Shown one piece after another: positions 53,085-63,140 of a stretch of 64,000 bases of DNA. A program made the translations under genes and the position numbers. How positions within the stretch are numbered: position 1 is the first letter of the stretch; every line of letters begins with the position of its first letter. The DNA is from Peromyscus leucopus (taxonomy: Eukaryota; Chordata; Mammalia; Rodentia; Cricetidae): positions 10,546,001 through 10,610,000 of the forward strand of contig NC_051069.1 of NCBI RefSeq assembly GCF_004664715.2. Direction: 5' to 3'. Under the pieces are notes generated by a model, which worked only from the letters and a program-made list of their open reading frames with translations, had not been told where the DNA came from and did not search any database.

Positions 53085-53290
53085 TTTTTAACTTATTTTT
53101 TTGTTGTGTACATTTGAGTCTTCTGCTTGCATGTATGTGTGTATACCATGTGAATGCCTGGTACCTATGGAGGTCAGAAGATAGTGTTAGATCTTCTAGA
53201 CCTGGTGTTGTGCATGGGTGTGAACCACCTTGTGGATTCTGGGAACCTAATCTGCTCTGCTACAAGAGCAGCATGGAGTCTGGTCACTTT
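53085..53290 (-). mobile_element. B2/B3 SINE
   Basis: CTTGCATGTATGTGTGTATACC, GGAGGTCAGAAGATAGTGTTAG and GAACCACCTTGTGGATTCTGGG. A (TG)n patch lies upstream at 52988-53013. Confidence 0.65.
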
Positions 53291-53509
53291 TTCTACTTTG
53301 TCCTTATTGTCCAGATTGTGCCATCAGCCTGACTCACTGCTCACCAACTCTTCCTCGTCCTCCCCGTTTGCCTGTTGAGTCTCGCCTTTGAAATGTTTTC
53401 ATTTCTGTTATCGTGTTTTTCATATTTGTAAATTCTAAGACTTCATAGCTTCTGTTTCTTTCTGAGACTCTACTATTTTTCATTTGTTTCAAGCTTGTTT
53501 ATTGCTGCT

Positions 53510-53665
53510 TTTGTTGTTGTTGTTGTTGTTGAGATAAGGTCTCATTTAGCCCATTCTGGTCTCATGCAATATGGAGCCAAGAATGACCTTGACTTCTGAT
53601 CCTCTTGCCTCTGCCTCCAAGTGCTGGAAGTGCAGGCATTCACTAGAACACTCTGGTTCTTTGTG
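53510..53665 (-). mobile_element. Old B1/B4-like SINE with (TTG)n
   Basis: (GTT)n, then GAGATAAGGTCTCATTTAGCCC, GAATGACCTTGACTTCTGATCC and CCAAGTGCTGGAAGTGCAGGC. Confidence 0.55.
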
Positions 53666-53669
53666 TTTG

Positions 53670-53825
53670 TTTGTTTGGTTGGTTTTTGAGACAGGGTTTC
53701 TGTATGTAACCTTGGCTGTCCTGGAATTCACTCTGTAGACCAGGCTGTTCTCAAAGTCATAGAGATGTGCCTGCCTCTGCCTCCCCAGTGCTGGAATTAA
53801 AGAAGGGCACCACCACCGCCTGGCA
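53670..53825 (-). mobile_element. B1 SINE
   Basis: GGTTTTTGAGACAGGGTTTC, CTTGGCTGTCCTGGAATTC and GGCACCACCACCGCCTGGC. Confidence 0.9.
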
Positions 53826-53873
53826 ACAATGCCTTGTTTTTATGTAGTGCTGGTGATGAAGCCCAGGGCTTCA

Positions 53874-54182
53874 TATTGGTGAAATTATTAAGGCCACTCC
53901 ACGTAGTTAAAAGGAAGATTTATTTAGTGGGTGACTTACAAATGAAGGGATAGGTAGATCGCGGGGGTCTGAGGAAGGTGTATCGCAGTCCAGTGTTGTT
54001 CTCTGGAGCTCTGCTCAGTCAACCTCCACCGTCTAGGGTCCAGGAACAGAGAGAGCGCTCGCCCATCCAGGTCTCGGGTCTCCAGACACCTCCCTTGGCC
54101 CCACCTCGTAGGCGTGACAGTTGCCAGAGTCTCAATGGGGGTTGGAACTTCCAGATCCAAGCTGGAATGGCTACCCACTACA
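53874..54182 (-). mobile_element. Solo LTR, family D, reverse, in SPESP1 intron 1
   Basis: TATTGGTGAAATTATTAAGGCC to GGCTACCCACTACA is the reverse of the element at 9167. Flanks show GCTTCA (53868-53873) and TCTTCA (54183-54188), a 6-bp duplication with one mismatch. The copies differ by small indels: 309 bp here, 287 bp there. Confidence 0.83.
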
Positions 54183-54249
54183 TCTTCATGAATACTAGGC
54201 AAACATATCAACTGACCTACCTCCATAGCCCCACTACTCCTATTTAAAG

Positions 54250-54430
54250 GATTATTTTTTAATTTTATGTATAAGAGTGTTTGCCTGCAATTATATACAC
54301 CCTAAGGATGCCAGAAGAGGCCATCAGATCCCCTGGATCTGGAGTGAGGTTGTGAGTTGCCATGTGGGTGCTGTGAACAGAACCTGGGTCTTTCAGAGAG
54401 CAGCAAGTGCTTTTAACCACTCAGCTATTG
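54250..54430 (-). mobile_element. B2 SINE (diverged)
   Basis: GGATGCCAGAAGAGGCCATCAG, GTGAACAGAACCTGGGTC and TTTAACCACTCAGC. Confidence 0.65.
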
Positions 54431-54757
54431 CCAGGCACCTCACCCTTAAAAAAATCTACATATTTGTGTTTCTGGGTTTCCAGATTCTTCTTCTCCCTTT
54501 GTGGGTCATGTGTAACCCAGAGACCACCATTTTTCTCTCCTGAAGTTCTTAGTTGGTCAGCTTTCTTCTCCCTACATTTTCATTTCTTCTCAGGTATGTT
54601 TTAGATACAACTGGACAGGGTTTTACTCTATGCCTAATAGAAACAAGAGGGAAATAGTACCCATGATCTCCATAGGAGCAGAAACCCAGATATCTTGTTT
54701 TATTAGAGGCTTTGGAAGAGACAATGTACTTTGCTAGTAAACAAGAACAGCCAAGTA

Positions 54758-54935
54758 GGGGCTGGAGAGGTAGCTCAGAGGCTAGGAGAGCATCTTGTGC
54801 CTTCAGAGGACTGGAATTGGTTTCCCAGAACTCATGACGAGCCGAGCCCTTGACAACCTCCTGGAACTCCAGCTCCAGGGGATCTGGCACCCTCTTCTGG
54901 CCTCTGCCAGCGCTGCACATGGTCACATACCCACA
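54758..54935 (+). mobile_element. B2 SINE
   Basis: GGGGCTGGAGAGGTAGCTCAGAGG, CTTCAGAGGACTGGAATTGG and CCTCTTCTGGCCTCTGCC. Confidence 0.8.
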
Positions 54936-54939
54936 CAGA

Positions 54940-55316
54940 GACGCACAGCAAAACTGTTTGGAAAACAGATCACCCTAGTAGGGCACCAAGAAAATTATTT
55001 CAACATTTGAGTATCTGAGTATCAGCACCAAAAGAACTATGGGGTGGTCTGTTTCAACACCTGAGGAGGGCACCAAGGTAATTATGGGATGGTCTGTCTC
55101 AACTTTTCACTGTATCCAGATATATCAGCACCCCATTTACAATGCTCTGGAGGGTATTATTTCCCAGGCTGTAGAAAGGCTTAGGAAAGGAGAGAGATTT
55201 CTAAATGATCCTGGCAGAACCAGATATCCATCTAAATTACATAGATAGATTTATTTGAGTATTGACTTAGAAAACTACAAGAAACTTAGAATGTAAATGA
55301 ACTCACAGTTTTCAGG

Positions 55317-55318
<2 letters not shown>
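54940..55318. other. Unique intronic interval with a small local duplication
   Basis: Two similar words, ACTATGGGGTGGTCTGTTTCAAC (55035) and ATTATGGGATGGTCTGTCTCAAC (55081), lie 46 bases apart. No repeat family recognised. Confidence 0.4.
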
Positions 55319-55319
<1 letters not shown>

Positions 55320-55389
<70 letters not shown>

Positions 55390-55525
55390 GAGACATCGTT
55401 TCTCTGTGTAGCCCTGGCTGTCCTGGAACTCTCTTTGTAGACCAGGCTGGCCTCGAACTCACTGAGATTGGCCTGCCTCTGCCTCCCAATTACTGGGATT
55501 AAAGTCGTGTGCTACCACGGCCCGC
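55320..55525 (-). mobile_element. (TC)n and B1 SINE
   Basis: About 31 TC units (55319-55381), then ATTTTTTGAGACATCGTTTC, GGCTGGCCTCGAACTCAC and GTGCTACCACGGCCCGC. GGTTTTCAGGATT after it echoes AGTTTTCAGGATT before it (target duplication). Confidence 0.93.
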
Positions 55526-55639
55526 TTGGTTTTCAGGATTTTCTTAAAGTGGCTTTTTAGTTTAATAGGTACTCAGCAAGTGCTGTTTTACAGCGACATT
55601 CTTTTTTGTTCAGAAGCCATTTGGTTCCTTGCTTGTAGG

Positions 55640-56895
55640 CTTTTCTTTCTTTTCTTTTCATGGTATGTCCCTCCCTGTTCTCCCACTCTGCTCCTGATCC
55701 AGCCGGTACCTCCCGCTCCCCTAAGCTATCTTTCTCCCCACCCTTGCCCTCCATTACACCCCCCCACTCCCAGTTTGCTCATGTTGATTTCATCCATTTC
55801 TCTGTTGTTGGGTGATCCCTGTGTCTTTCTCAGGGTCCTCTTTACTAGGTAGCCTCCCTGGAGTTGTGAGTTGCAGTCTGGTTATCCTTTGCTTTACATC
55901 TAGTATCCACTTATGAGTGAGTACATACCATGTTTGTCTTTCTGAGTCTGGGTTATCTTACTCAAGATTATTTTTTCTAGTTCCATCCATTTGCCTGCAA
56001 ACCTCATGATGTCATTGTTTTTCTCTGCTGAGTAGTACTCCATTCTGTATATGTACCACATTTTATTTATCAATTCTTCAGTTGAAGGGCATCTGGGTTA
56101 TTTCCAGGTTCTGGCTATTACAAATAATGCTGCTATGAACATAGTTGAGCATGTGTCCTTGTGGTATGTTTGAGCATTCCTTGGGTATATGCCCAAGAGT
56201 GGAATAGCTGGGTCTTGAGGGAGATTGATTCCCAATTTTCTAAGAAAGCGCCATATTGATTTCCAAAGTGGTTGTACAAGTTTGCATTCCCACCAACAAT
56301 GTAGGAGTGTTCCCCTTGCTCTATATCCTCTCCAGAATATGCTGTTTTCAGTATTTTTGATCTTAGCCATTCTGATGGGTGTAAGATGGTATCTCAGAGT
56401 CGTTTTGATTTGCATTTCCCTGATGATTAAAGATGTTGAGAAATTCCTTAAATGTCTTTCAGCCATTTGAGCTTCTTCTGTTGAGAATTTTCTGTTTACC
56501 TCTATAGCTCATTTTTTAATTGGACTGTTGGTTATTTTGATGTCTAATTTCTTGAGTTCTTTATATATATTCTGGATATCAGTCCTCTGTCAGATGTGGA
56601 GTTGAAGATCTTTTTCCATTCTGTAGGCTGTCATTTTTGTCTTGTTGACCGTGTCCTTTGCCTTACAGAAGCTTCTCAGTTTCAGGAGGTCCCATTTATT
56701 AATTGTTTCTTTCAGTGTCTGTGCTACTGGTGTTACATTTAGGAAGTGCTCTCCGGTGCCAAAGCATTCAAGACTACTTCCTACTTTCTCTTCTATCAGG
56801 TTCAGAGTAACTGGATTTATGTTGAGGTCTTTGATCCACTTGGACTTAAGTTTTGTGCACAGTGCAGTCTTCTACATGTTGACATCCAGTTAAAG
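55640..56895 (-). mobile_element. 5'-truncated L1 in SPESP1 intron 1, antisense to the gene
   Basis: About 1.25 kb of L1 3' end in reverse. The 3' UTR side (CATGGTATGTCCCTCCC, CCACTTATGAGTGAGTACATACC) leads into ORF2. The reverse-strand segment 56098-56466 still reads 122 codons of the ORF2 C-terminal part (motifs [33 protein letters not shown]). Upstream ORF2 is broken by frameshifts and the element stops near 56895, so it cannot be active. It is less diverged than the other L1s in the window. Confidence 0.92.
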
Positions 56896-56899
56896 CATG

Positions 56900-57675
56900 A
56901 CATTTTAAATATATAAGAGACACAGTCACAAGTGTTCTGACTGCTCCACGAATCTATAACTCACATCCTAGAGTGACTTGCATTCAAATCAGTAAACAGA
57001 ATATGAGGCTGGGATGCAGTACAGTGGCAGAGCACTCACCTAGGATACATGAGGCTCCAGGTTCAATTCCTAGCACAGCATATGCACAGCCCAGACCATT
57101 TCATAAGCATGAAACTTTAATGTATGTGAATATTTTAAATCTAGTACAGAAGGCTGAGTGACTAGAATTTCTAAGTGTGTATTACTTATGAGATTGGGTT
57201 TGTCTAGAAAGACCTATGCTCCAATTTTGCTCAGCATAAACTCTAAGGTAATGAACTTGCTTTTACCTTTGTGTGGTATGAACATCTTCCACAAGTGACT
57301 GACTGTCAGTTTCCAGTCAGACTTTGTGGAAACAAAACATTATATGTAGATTCTCTTCAGTGTCTATAGATAGCTCTTATATACAAAAGAGAACCATTTT
57401 GACAGTAGAGCAAAATTTTGTAGTATTTATTTATTTATTGCACATGTATCTTTAAATATTTTGATACAGCTAAATAAGAGTTTGTACATTTCATGGTATT
57501 TTACTTACTATGATCATGTGTTTTGAAATCCGGCTGTGTTTCCATCCCATGCCCTCACCACTTTGCCAACAGCTTTGTGGCATGTCTTTCTGACAGCATT
57601 GTGCCAGCCTTGAAGCAGGGCAGGCTGTGTTCACATCCCATCCTTGCTGCTCACGAGTACTCATTCTTTCTGAGT
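56900..57675. other. Intronic interval with one ID/B4-like SINE
   Basis: A forward ID-type element is visible at 57007-57110 (GGCTGGGATGCAGTACAGTGG, CCAGGTTCAATTCCTAGCAC). The rest is AT-rich and unassigned. Confidence 0.5.
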
Positions 57676-57677
57676 GG

Positions 57678-57680
<3 letters not shown>

Positions 57681-57729
<49 letters not shown>

Positions 57730-58040
57730 GGTTTTTTCGAGACAAGGTTTCTCTGTGTTGCTTTGCGCCTTTCCTGGAACTCGCTTTGGAGACCAGGCTG
57801 GCCTCGAACTCACAGAGATCTGCCTGCCTCTGCCTCCCGAGTGCTGGGATTAAAGGTGTGCGCCACCACCGGCTGGCTTTTCTTTCATTTTTTAAATGTT
57901 TTTTAGGTAGAGTTTCTCTATGTAGTCCTGACTGTCCTGGAACTCGATTTGTAGACCAGGCTGGCCTTGAACTCAAAGATCTGCCTGCCTCTGCCTCCCA
58001 AGTGCTGGGATTAAAGGCGTGCACCACCATTGCCCGGCTT
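57681..58040 (-). mobile_element. (TC)n and two B1 SINEs
   Basis: About 22 TC units (57681-57725). B1 at 57727-57878 (GGTTTTTTCGAGACAAGG to CCACCACCGGCTGGC). An older B1 at 57905-58038 (TAGGTAGAGTTTCTCTATG to CACCACCATTGCCCGGC). Confidence 0.92.
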
Positions 58041-58363
58041 CTTTTTCCTCTTTACCATAATGCTGCACACAGGTGCCTGTGCACACTAACAGCTCAGTGA
58101 ATGGAAGTGATTACCATTTTTTTTAATGACTGTCTTCCAGGGAACCCTGCAGAATTTCAGCTATTTCCATTCCTACAGTTGTTAGGATCACTTGGCTATT
58201 GTCTCTGTCATATGATCAATTCTCTTGTTCTATTTTAAAAATTGCACAAAACTCAAACTCAGCTGACATCTTCAGAGCTGAGATTCCACAGAACTCCAGG
58301 CTCCCAGGCTGCTTAGCAGAGACCCTGGAGCAGTATCCTGACATCTAACACTGCAGGGGATTC

Positions 58364-58371
58364 GCGCGCGC

Positions 58372-58428
<57 letters not shown>
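58364..58428. repeat. (CG)n(TG)n microsatellite
   Basis: CGCGCGCGCG runs into TGTGCG and then about 25 TG units, abutting the LTR at 58431. Confidence 0.95.
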
Positions 58429-58429
<1 letters not shown>

Positions 58430-58430
58430 A

Positions 58431-58901
58431 TGTAGTTGGATTTTTATATGGGCCGCCAGCCCACAAAAAATGGCATGGAGACTTATGATTAATTATGAAT
58501 GCTCAGCCTTAGCTTAGGCTTGGTTTTTTGAGACTGGGTTTCTCTGTGTAGCTTTGCACCTTTCCTGGAACTCTCTTTGGAGACCAGGCTGGCCTCAAAC
58601 TCACAGAGATCCATCTGCCTCTGCTTCTGAGTGCTGGGATTAAAGGCGTGCGCCACCACTGCCCGGCTACATGTACCTGTTTTTATTCATCTACGTTTTA
58701 CCATGAGCTTTCTTTCATTCCGTGTGTCCGACTCCCTCCAGGTCTCCTTGGCGTCTCCAGTGTCCTTAGATTCTCCTCCTCTTCCTCTCTTTTCCTGGAA
58801 ATCCCACCTATACTTCCTGCCTAGCTATTGGCTGTTCAGCTTTTTATTATACAAATCACAGCAAATACAACCTTCGCACAGTGTACACATATCCCACAAC
58901 A
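58431..58901 (-). mobile_element. LTR, family F, reverse, in SPESP1 intron 1
   Basis: TGTAGTTGGATTTTTATATGGG at the left and ATCCCACAACA at the right. Shared words with 36445 are GGCATGGAGACTTATGATTAATTATGAATGCTCAGCC, CTGCCTAGCTATTGGC and CAGCTTTTTATTATAC. A young B1 is inserted at 58520-58668. No clean target duplication is seen because the left flank is a microsatellite. Confidence 0.78.
58520..58668 (-). mobile_element. B1 SINE inside the family F LTR
   Basis: GGTTTTTTGAGACTGGG, TTTGCACCTTTCCTGGAACTC and GCGTGCGCCACCACTGCCCGGC. Its position within the LTR differs from the B1 in the 36445 copy, so the two insertions are independent. Confidence 0.92.
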
Positions 58902-58904
58902 CGC

Positions 58905-59115
58905 ATGTTCACATGTGTGCCTGTGAATGGGTTTGTAGTGTACCAGTGGGCATGCATATGGAGACCAGAGGACATTAGGTGTCTTCTTTCACTTTTCTTC
59001 ACCTGCTTTTCTCTGAGACAGGGTCTCTCCCTCAACCCAGAGCTCACTGGTTTGCAAGCTTAGCTGGTGATAAGCTGCAGGGATCCTCCTGTCTCCACCT
59101 CCCCAGTGCCAAGAA
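58905..59115 (-). mobile_element. Old SINE remnants (B3/B4-like)
   Basis: GGGCATGCATATGGAGACCAGAGG and CTGAGACAGGGTCTCTCCCTC, GATCCTCCTGTCTCCACCTCCCC. Heavily eroded. Confidence 0.45.
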
Positions 59116-59119
59116 AACC

Positions 59120-61070
59120 ACTGCAAGCACTTTCTTTACCTGCTCATCTATTCCCACAGCGTTGGAAGGCTTCTCAAGCTTAGCCATGGTCTGGGGCATG
59201 CTGTTGGCTTAGATAAGATATCCAAGTGGCAAAAATAGCAGCTATGTTGTATTGGGGGTAGACCACAGGAAATAGTCAAGGTGTAATAAGCGACTCAGCT
59301 TCTATCAGATGAGCCTGTTCTTTGTAAGAATTAGAAATTTATTCCATTTTTAGAACTTCCTATAGAATGGAGAAAAACAGGATTTCATAGTGGCCAGGGT
59401 TGTCTGAAAGGACGTGGGAAGCGATCCTTTTGCTATCTTGCCTGCAAACATTTTTACAGGGCTCAAATTGCTTTGCAAGAATGGCCCTGATTAGTGGCAC
59501 CTGGAAGGTTAGTCCGAAATGCATAGATGTGTTAGAAGGGCAAAAACAAGAGGTAGGAAATGCGGGAGGGGATGGATTCAAGAATAGAATGATCCAGAGA
59601 CCCAAGGGCGCATTTATAAGGAAGAAAAGCAAGGTAGGAGGTAGGGTGCCTTTGTTGCTAGGCAACCCACAAACAAGCTTTTTGGTGTTTCCAGAGTAAC
59701 CGCAGAGGAGGATAGAGAGTACTTGAGATGTTTTTAGAAATCACATCCAGTGAGCACCTCCTTCTCCTGTCCTTTGGCATCCTAACTTACTTAATAGCTA
59801 CCTGGGTATCCCACTTGCTAGTCTGGAGAGACAAGCTAATTTACTGAAGATCAAGTGCATCCTAGACTGACTCCGAGGCAGCGCCCTCTGCAAAGCCATC
59901 ACGCCTCTGCTGACTGCACATTTGAGCTTGGGCATGGTTAGCTGTTGCCTAGAACAGAAAATTTCTCAAAAAATTTAGAAACAACGTTTTATAGAAAAAT
60001 GAAACATACCCACAAAGAGAAATAGTGTTATAAAAGCTCCATCTATAACAGACCCTTTGATTAATCTTGCATCATTGATATATCTCCTCATATTCCTTCT
60101 CTCCTGACCTCCCTGCCCCTCCTCCTAAATTCTTGTCCTTAGTTTATTTAGAAGCAAATTGTAGACATTGCATAATTCTACCAGTAAACAGGTTAGTATG
60201 GATCACCAAAGTATCAGGATGTAAAGGAATATGTCAGCAGCACAGTCATCTCTAAAAGGCTGCTCAGGGGCCAGAAGGATGGCACACTCACACATAATAA
60301 TAATAGTAATAAAAAAAAAAAGCTAAGAAAACTCCTGGTTTGCTTTTTTTCAATAGATTAAGGGTGACAGAGAGGAAGCACTATTTGAATACCAAATGCA
60401 TCACTTGAACAGAAAAAAATGGAAAGAATCAGAAAAAATTGAGCAGCAATCAGATATTTGAATTATTAGCTTTTGTGTGTCTGTGGAGAGGGGTGGTATT
60501 CTGAGGATCACCCTCTGGTCCCTGGCGAAGAAGCTGCTGAGACAGCTCTCTAGCCTCCTACTCCCAGTATCTTATTGCATTTGTTTTATTCCACATAAAA
60601 GAACAGACACAGTATTTTTTATTTTAAAAAAGTAATATTGAGGAAAATACCCAAAATCATGCCGCTGGCAAGTGGAAGAACCGTGACCAGCATGGGAGTG
60701 TCAGCTTCGCCAAACTGGTCTGCATTTATTTCACTTAGTCTTTCCCTACATGAAAACCCTAGACTCAGAGCAAGAGTGGCTATACACACATTATTTTCAT
60801 TTTGTTAGTGAAAAAAATCAATAAAAGAGAAGAAATTACTTAAAACTTTAAAAGACAGGGCTGGGGGGTGCCTCAGTTGGTGAAGTGGTTGCCGTGAAGT
60901 CCCGGGGACCTGAGTTTGACTCCCAGGCCACTGCAGGGCTGCTTACCAGAGTCCCTGAGCCGGGGACGGAGACAAGAGCATCCCTCAGGCTCCATTCAGT
61001 GGGCCCCAGAGTCATTGAGAGACCCTGTAAGGTAGAGAGAATTGAGGAAAACACCCAGTGTCAACCTCTG
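59120..61070. other. Repeat-poor part of SPESP1 intron 1
   Basis: Nearly 2 kb with only one diverged SINE-like stretch (60860-61060, GGCTGGGGGGTGCCTCAGTTGG). It contains the X-box at 59654. A forward open frame (59400-59699) overlaps a reverse one and shows no recognisable product. Confidence 0.45.
59654..59666 (+). promoter_or_regulatory. RFX X-box-like palindrome in SPESP1 intron 1
   Basis: GTTGCTAGGCAAC consists of inverted half-sites GTTGC and GCAAC around three bases. It matches the widely conserved vertebrate X-box form (GTTGCYWRGCAAC). RFX2 is a known regulator of spermatid genes. The site lies in repeat-free intronic DNA about 2 kb before exon 2. Confidence 0.5.
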
Positions 61071-61071
<1 letters not shown>

Positions 61072-61116
<45 letters not shown>

Positions 61117-61130
61117 ACACACACACACAC
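61072..61130. repeat. (CA)n microsatellite
   Basis: About 29 CA units with one TA interruption (ACATACAC). Confidence 0.97.
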
Positions 61131-61134
61131 TTCA

Positions 61135-61180
61135 ATGGTTTACTGTATTTAATACAGTAATGGTTTACTGTATTTAATAG
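61135..61180. repeat. Tandem duplication containing a palindrome
   Basis: AATGGTTTACTGTATTTAAT occurs at 61134 and 61160. The joining segment TACTGTATTTAATACAGTA is a 19-base near-perfect palindrome (TACTGTATT against AATACAGTA). Confidence 0.85.
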
Positions 61181-61676
61181 TTGATGTTCACCAAAGTCAT
61201 TGTATCACATATCCATCTCACAGATACATTAGTTGTAAATAATCAAAAGACAACTAATAGCAAAAGAGGGTAAGTAGGAAGTGAGTTTTCAATATTTATT
61301 ATCTTTGTCTTAATTCAGAAAATTTAATTTTTAATTGTGTCTACCTAACATCTGGCTCCTAAAAATTTAATAATTCCTCTGGTGGTCCAATATGAACCCA
61401 TCATAGTCCCTTGCAGGGTTTAATAAGTTGCCTATTGAGTCATAAATTATATGAGAAAACAAAATGATGTAGGAAAAGGTACCCACATGCAGCTGGTGTC
61501 CTGCTCTTCCCCCTTGTGCATTTTCAGTGAGCGCTGCCTTGATGTTAGGGAGGCTGACTTCCCTGCTTGTTCCTGTACTTCAGTGTAGCATAGGCAGTGA
61601 ACTGAGGGCAGCAGATTCTGTCGTGAGTCGTATGTAATAAACGTCACTTACTGTGCGTTTGATTTTTCTCCTCAAG

Positions 61677-62959
61677 CCATAACTGTGTTGCCTGATGAAG
61701 AGCAGAATTTGAATCATTATGTACAAGTTTTACAGAACCTGATAATGAGTGTTCCCACCAGGGAGCAGGGCTCTGGGGAAACGTCCTCAAGTTTTACGGA
61801 AGTTCCAGAGCTGAAGTTTTCTCGGTATGAGCTGATACACACCCCTGAGGAAGTTACCCCTGAGAATGACGTTCTGATCAGACCCTTCAATGAGGAAAAG
61901 ACAACTTTCTCTACTAGCGGCTTCACGCTGGGGATGCAGAGGAAAAGAAAAACCGAAACTACAGCGTTCTGGTCCATCCGGCCAAATAACGTTTCTGTTG
62001 TTTTACATGAGGAGGAACCTTATATTGAAAAAGAGCCGGAGCCGGAGCCGGTATTCGAGGAGCCCCATCCCAGGCCATTGTGGCCTCCCGAGCATGAGTC
62101 AGAGGAGGAGCATGAGCCGGACCACGAGCATGAGCCGGACCACGAGCATGAGCCGGACCACGAGCATGAGCCGGACCAAGAGCATGAGCCGGACCACGAG
62201 CATGAGCCGGACCAAGAGCATGAGCCGGACCACGAGCATGAGCCGGACCACGAACATGAGCCGGACCACGAACATGAGCCGGACCACGAGCATGAGCCGG
62301 ACCACGAACATGAGCCGGACCAGGAGCATAAGCCAGAGGGCACACGTCATCATCATAGTATGATCATTCGCCCATGGGTGCCAACCACACAGATCACCAT
62401 AAGAACGAGTACCACCAGCAGCATGGATGTCTCCACGGACTCTGAGGACGTGCCCCAGCTCTCAGGCCAGCCGGAAACGGAAAACTTGGAAGACCTCTCA
62501 GGACACCACTCCGAGAGTGCAATACACGAGGATATTTTGAGGAAAATTTCCAATATCAATGTAGAGATTCAGCAGGGGCCTCTCGGTGACGCCAACAACC
62601 CCGAGTACAAGGAGTACATCAAGGCCTCCAGGGAGCACCTGAAACGGAGCCTGGCCCTGGCTGCAGCCGCCGAGCACAGGTTGGAAGAGATGTACAGATC
62701 TCACGTCTTCCCAGAGGAGCGGACCGGCGATTCAGTCGATGACATGGAAACAGTTATCAACATGCTGTATCATTCCAGGTCCAGGTTGCCGGAGTATTTG
62801 AATATTAAGCATGTACCATCAGAGCTGAGAAAAAAGGTCACCGCCGTGACTAGTGTGTTGAAAAAACTATTTTGTGCAGATCAGGTAGAGACGCAACGCC
62901 TCATTAGGAAGCTGTTAAGCAATAATATGAAAATCCTAAATATCCTTAATGTCCCATGA
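61677..62959 (+). CDS. SPESP1: SPESP1 coding exon 2, sperm equatorial segment protein 1
   Basis: This exon encodes residues 21-447 of SPESP1, an acrosomal glycoprotein that stays at the equatorial segment of the sperm head and contributes to sperm-egg fusion competence (known from the family). The acceptor is a pyrimidine-rich tract with CTCAAG ending at 61676. Recognisable conserved parts are PDEEQNLNHYVQVLQNL just after the signal peptide, PENDVLIRPFNEEKTTF, FWSIRPNNVSVVLHEEEPYIE with an N-glycosylation site (NVS, residues 125-127), SEDVPQLSG, and a helical C-terminal part including HLKRSLALAAAAEHRL (near residues 342-356) and DDMETVINML. Residues 166-237 are an acidic/His hexapeptide repeat (unit HEPDHE or HEPDQE). 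It sits just after the EPEPEP acidic stretch, at a place where the human protein has only a short acidic segment. The frame is intact to TGA at 62957-62959. Total length is 447 residues against 350 in human. The open frame extends upstream only to the splice site, so exon 2 has no initiator of its own. Confidence 0.95.
62111..62326 (+). repeat. In-frame 18-bp minisatellite within SPESP1
   Basis: Twelve tandem 18-bp units (CATGAGCCGGACCACGAG consensus) are followed by a decayed thirteenth unit starting CATAAGCCAGAG. Variation is almost all at two sites: CAC to CAA or CAG (His to Gln, units 4, 6 and 12) and GAG to GAA (silent). The unit has no stop in most frames of either strand, which creates several long spurious open frames here. 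Confidence 0.95.
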
Positions 62960-63140
62960 TCAAACTCATTTAAGCAAAGGGCTTGTTCACCGGAAAATAA
63001 GCATATTAGTGATTTTAAAAGTTGCCTAAAATATTTTCTATTATACTTTCATGTGCTAACATCCTTATGTGTCATGTCATAAAATATTTTCATATGCACT
63101 AAAAACCTAACAATTTTAAAATAAAAATTTGCTTCATGAG
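62960..63140 (+). other. SPESP1: SPESP1 3' UTR
   Basis: This is a short AT-rich tail after the TGA, ending at the first good poly(A) signal and the T/GT-rich stretch that follows. The end point is estimated from the signal and is not observed. The flank beyond it contains no evident exon. Confidence 0.6.
63120..63125 (+). terminator. Poly(A) signal AATAAA of SPESP1
   Basis: A canonical AATAAA lies about 160 bases after the stop codon. It is followed by a GT/T-rich stretch (TGAGTTTGTAGTTTTTTT) suitable as a downstream element, so cleavage would fall near 63140. Confidence 0.65.

Larger units (their letters stand above)
49548..61676 (+). other. SPESP1: SPESP1 intron 1
   Basis: A 12,129-bp GT-AG phase-1 intron separates the signal-peptide exon from the main exon. 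It contains B1/B2 SINEs, two LTRs in antisense orientation (53874-54182 and 58431-58901), a rodent middle-repetitive element (51697-52315), an antisense 5'-truncated L1 (55640-56895) and several microsatellites. The part from 59200 to 61070 is comparatively repeat-poor and holds an X-box motif. I see no additional coding exon. Confidence 0.85.

Noticed and set aside
57491..58030. A 179-codon reverse open frame
   Set aside because: Most of it is two B1 SINEs and a TC microsatellite read in the strand that lacks stops.
62020..62356. Several long open frames on the reverse strand and in a second forward frame across the SPESP1 repeat
   Set aside because: They are a direct consequence of the stop-free 18-bp repeat unit. 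They encode only monotonous repeats and have no conserved flanking sequence.
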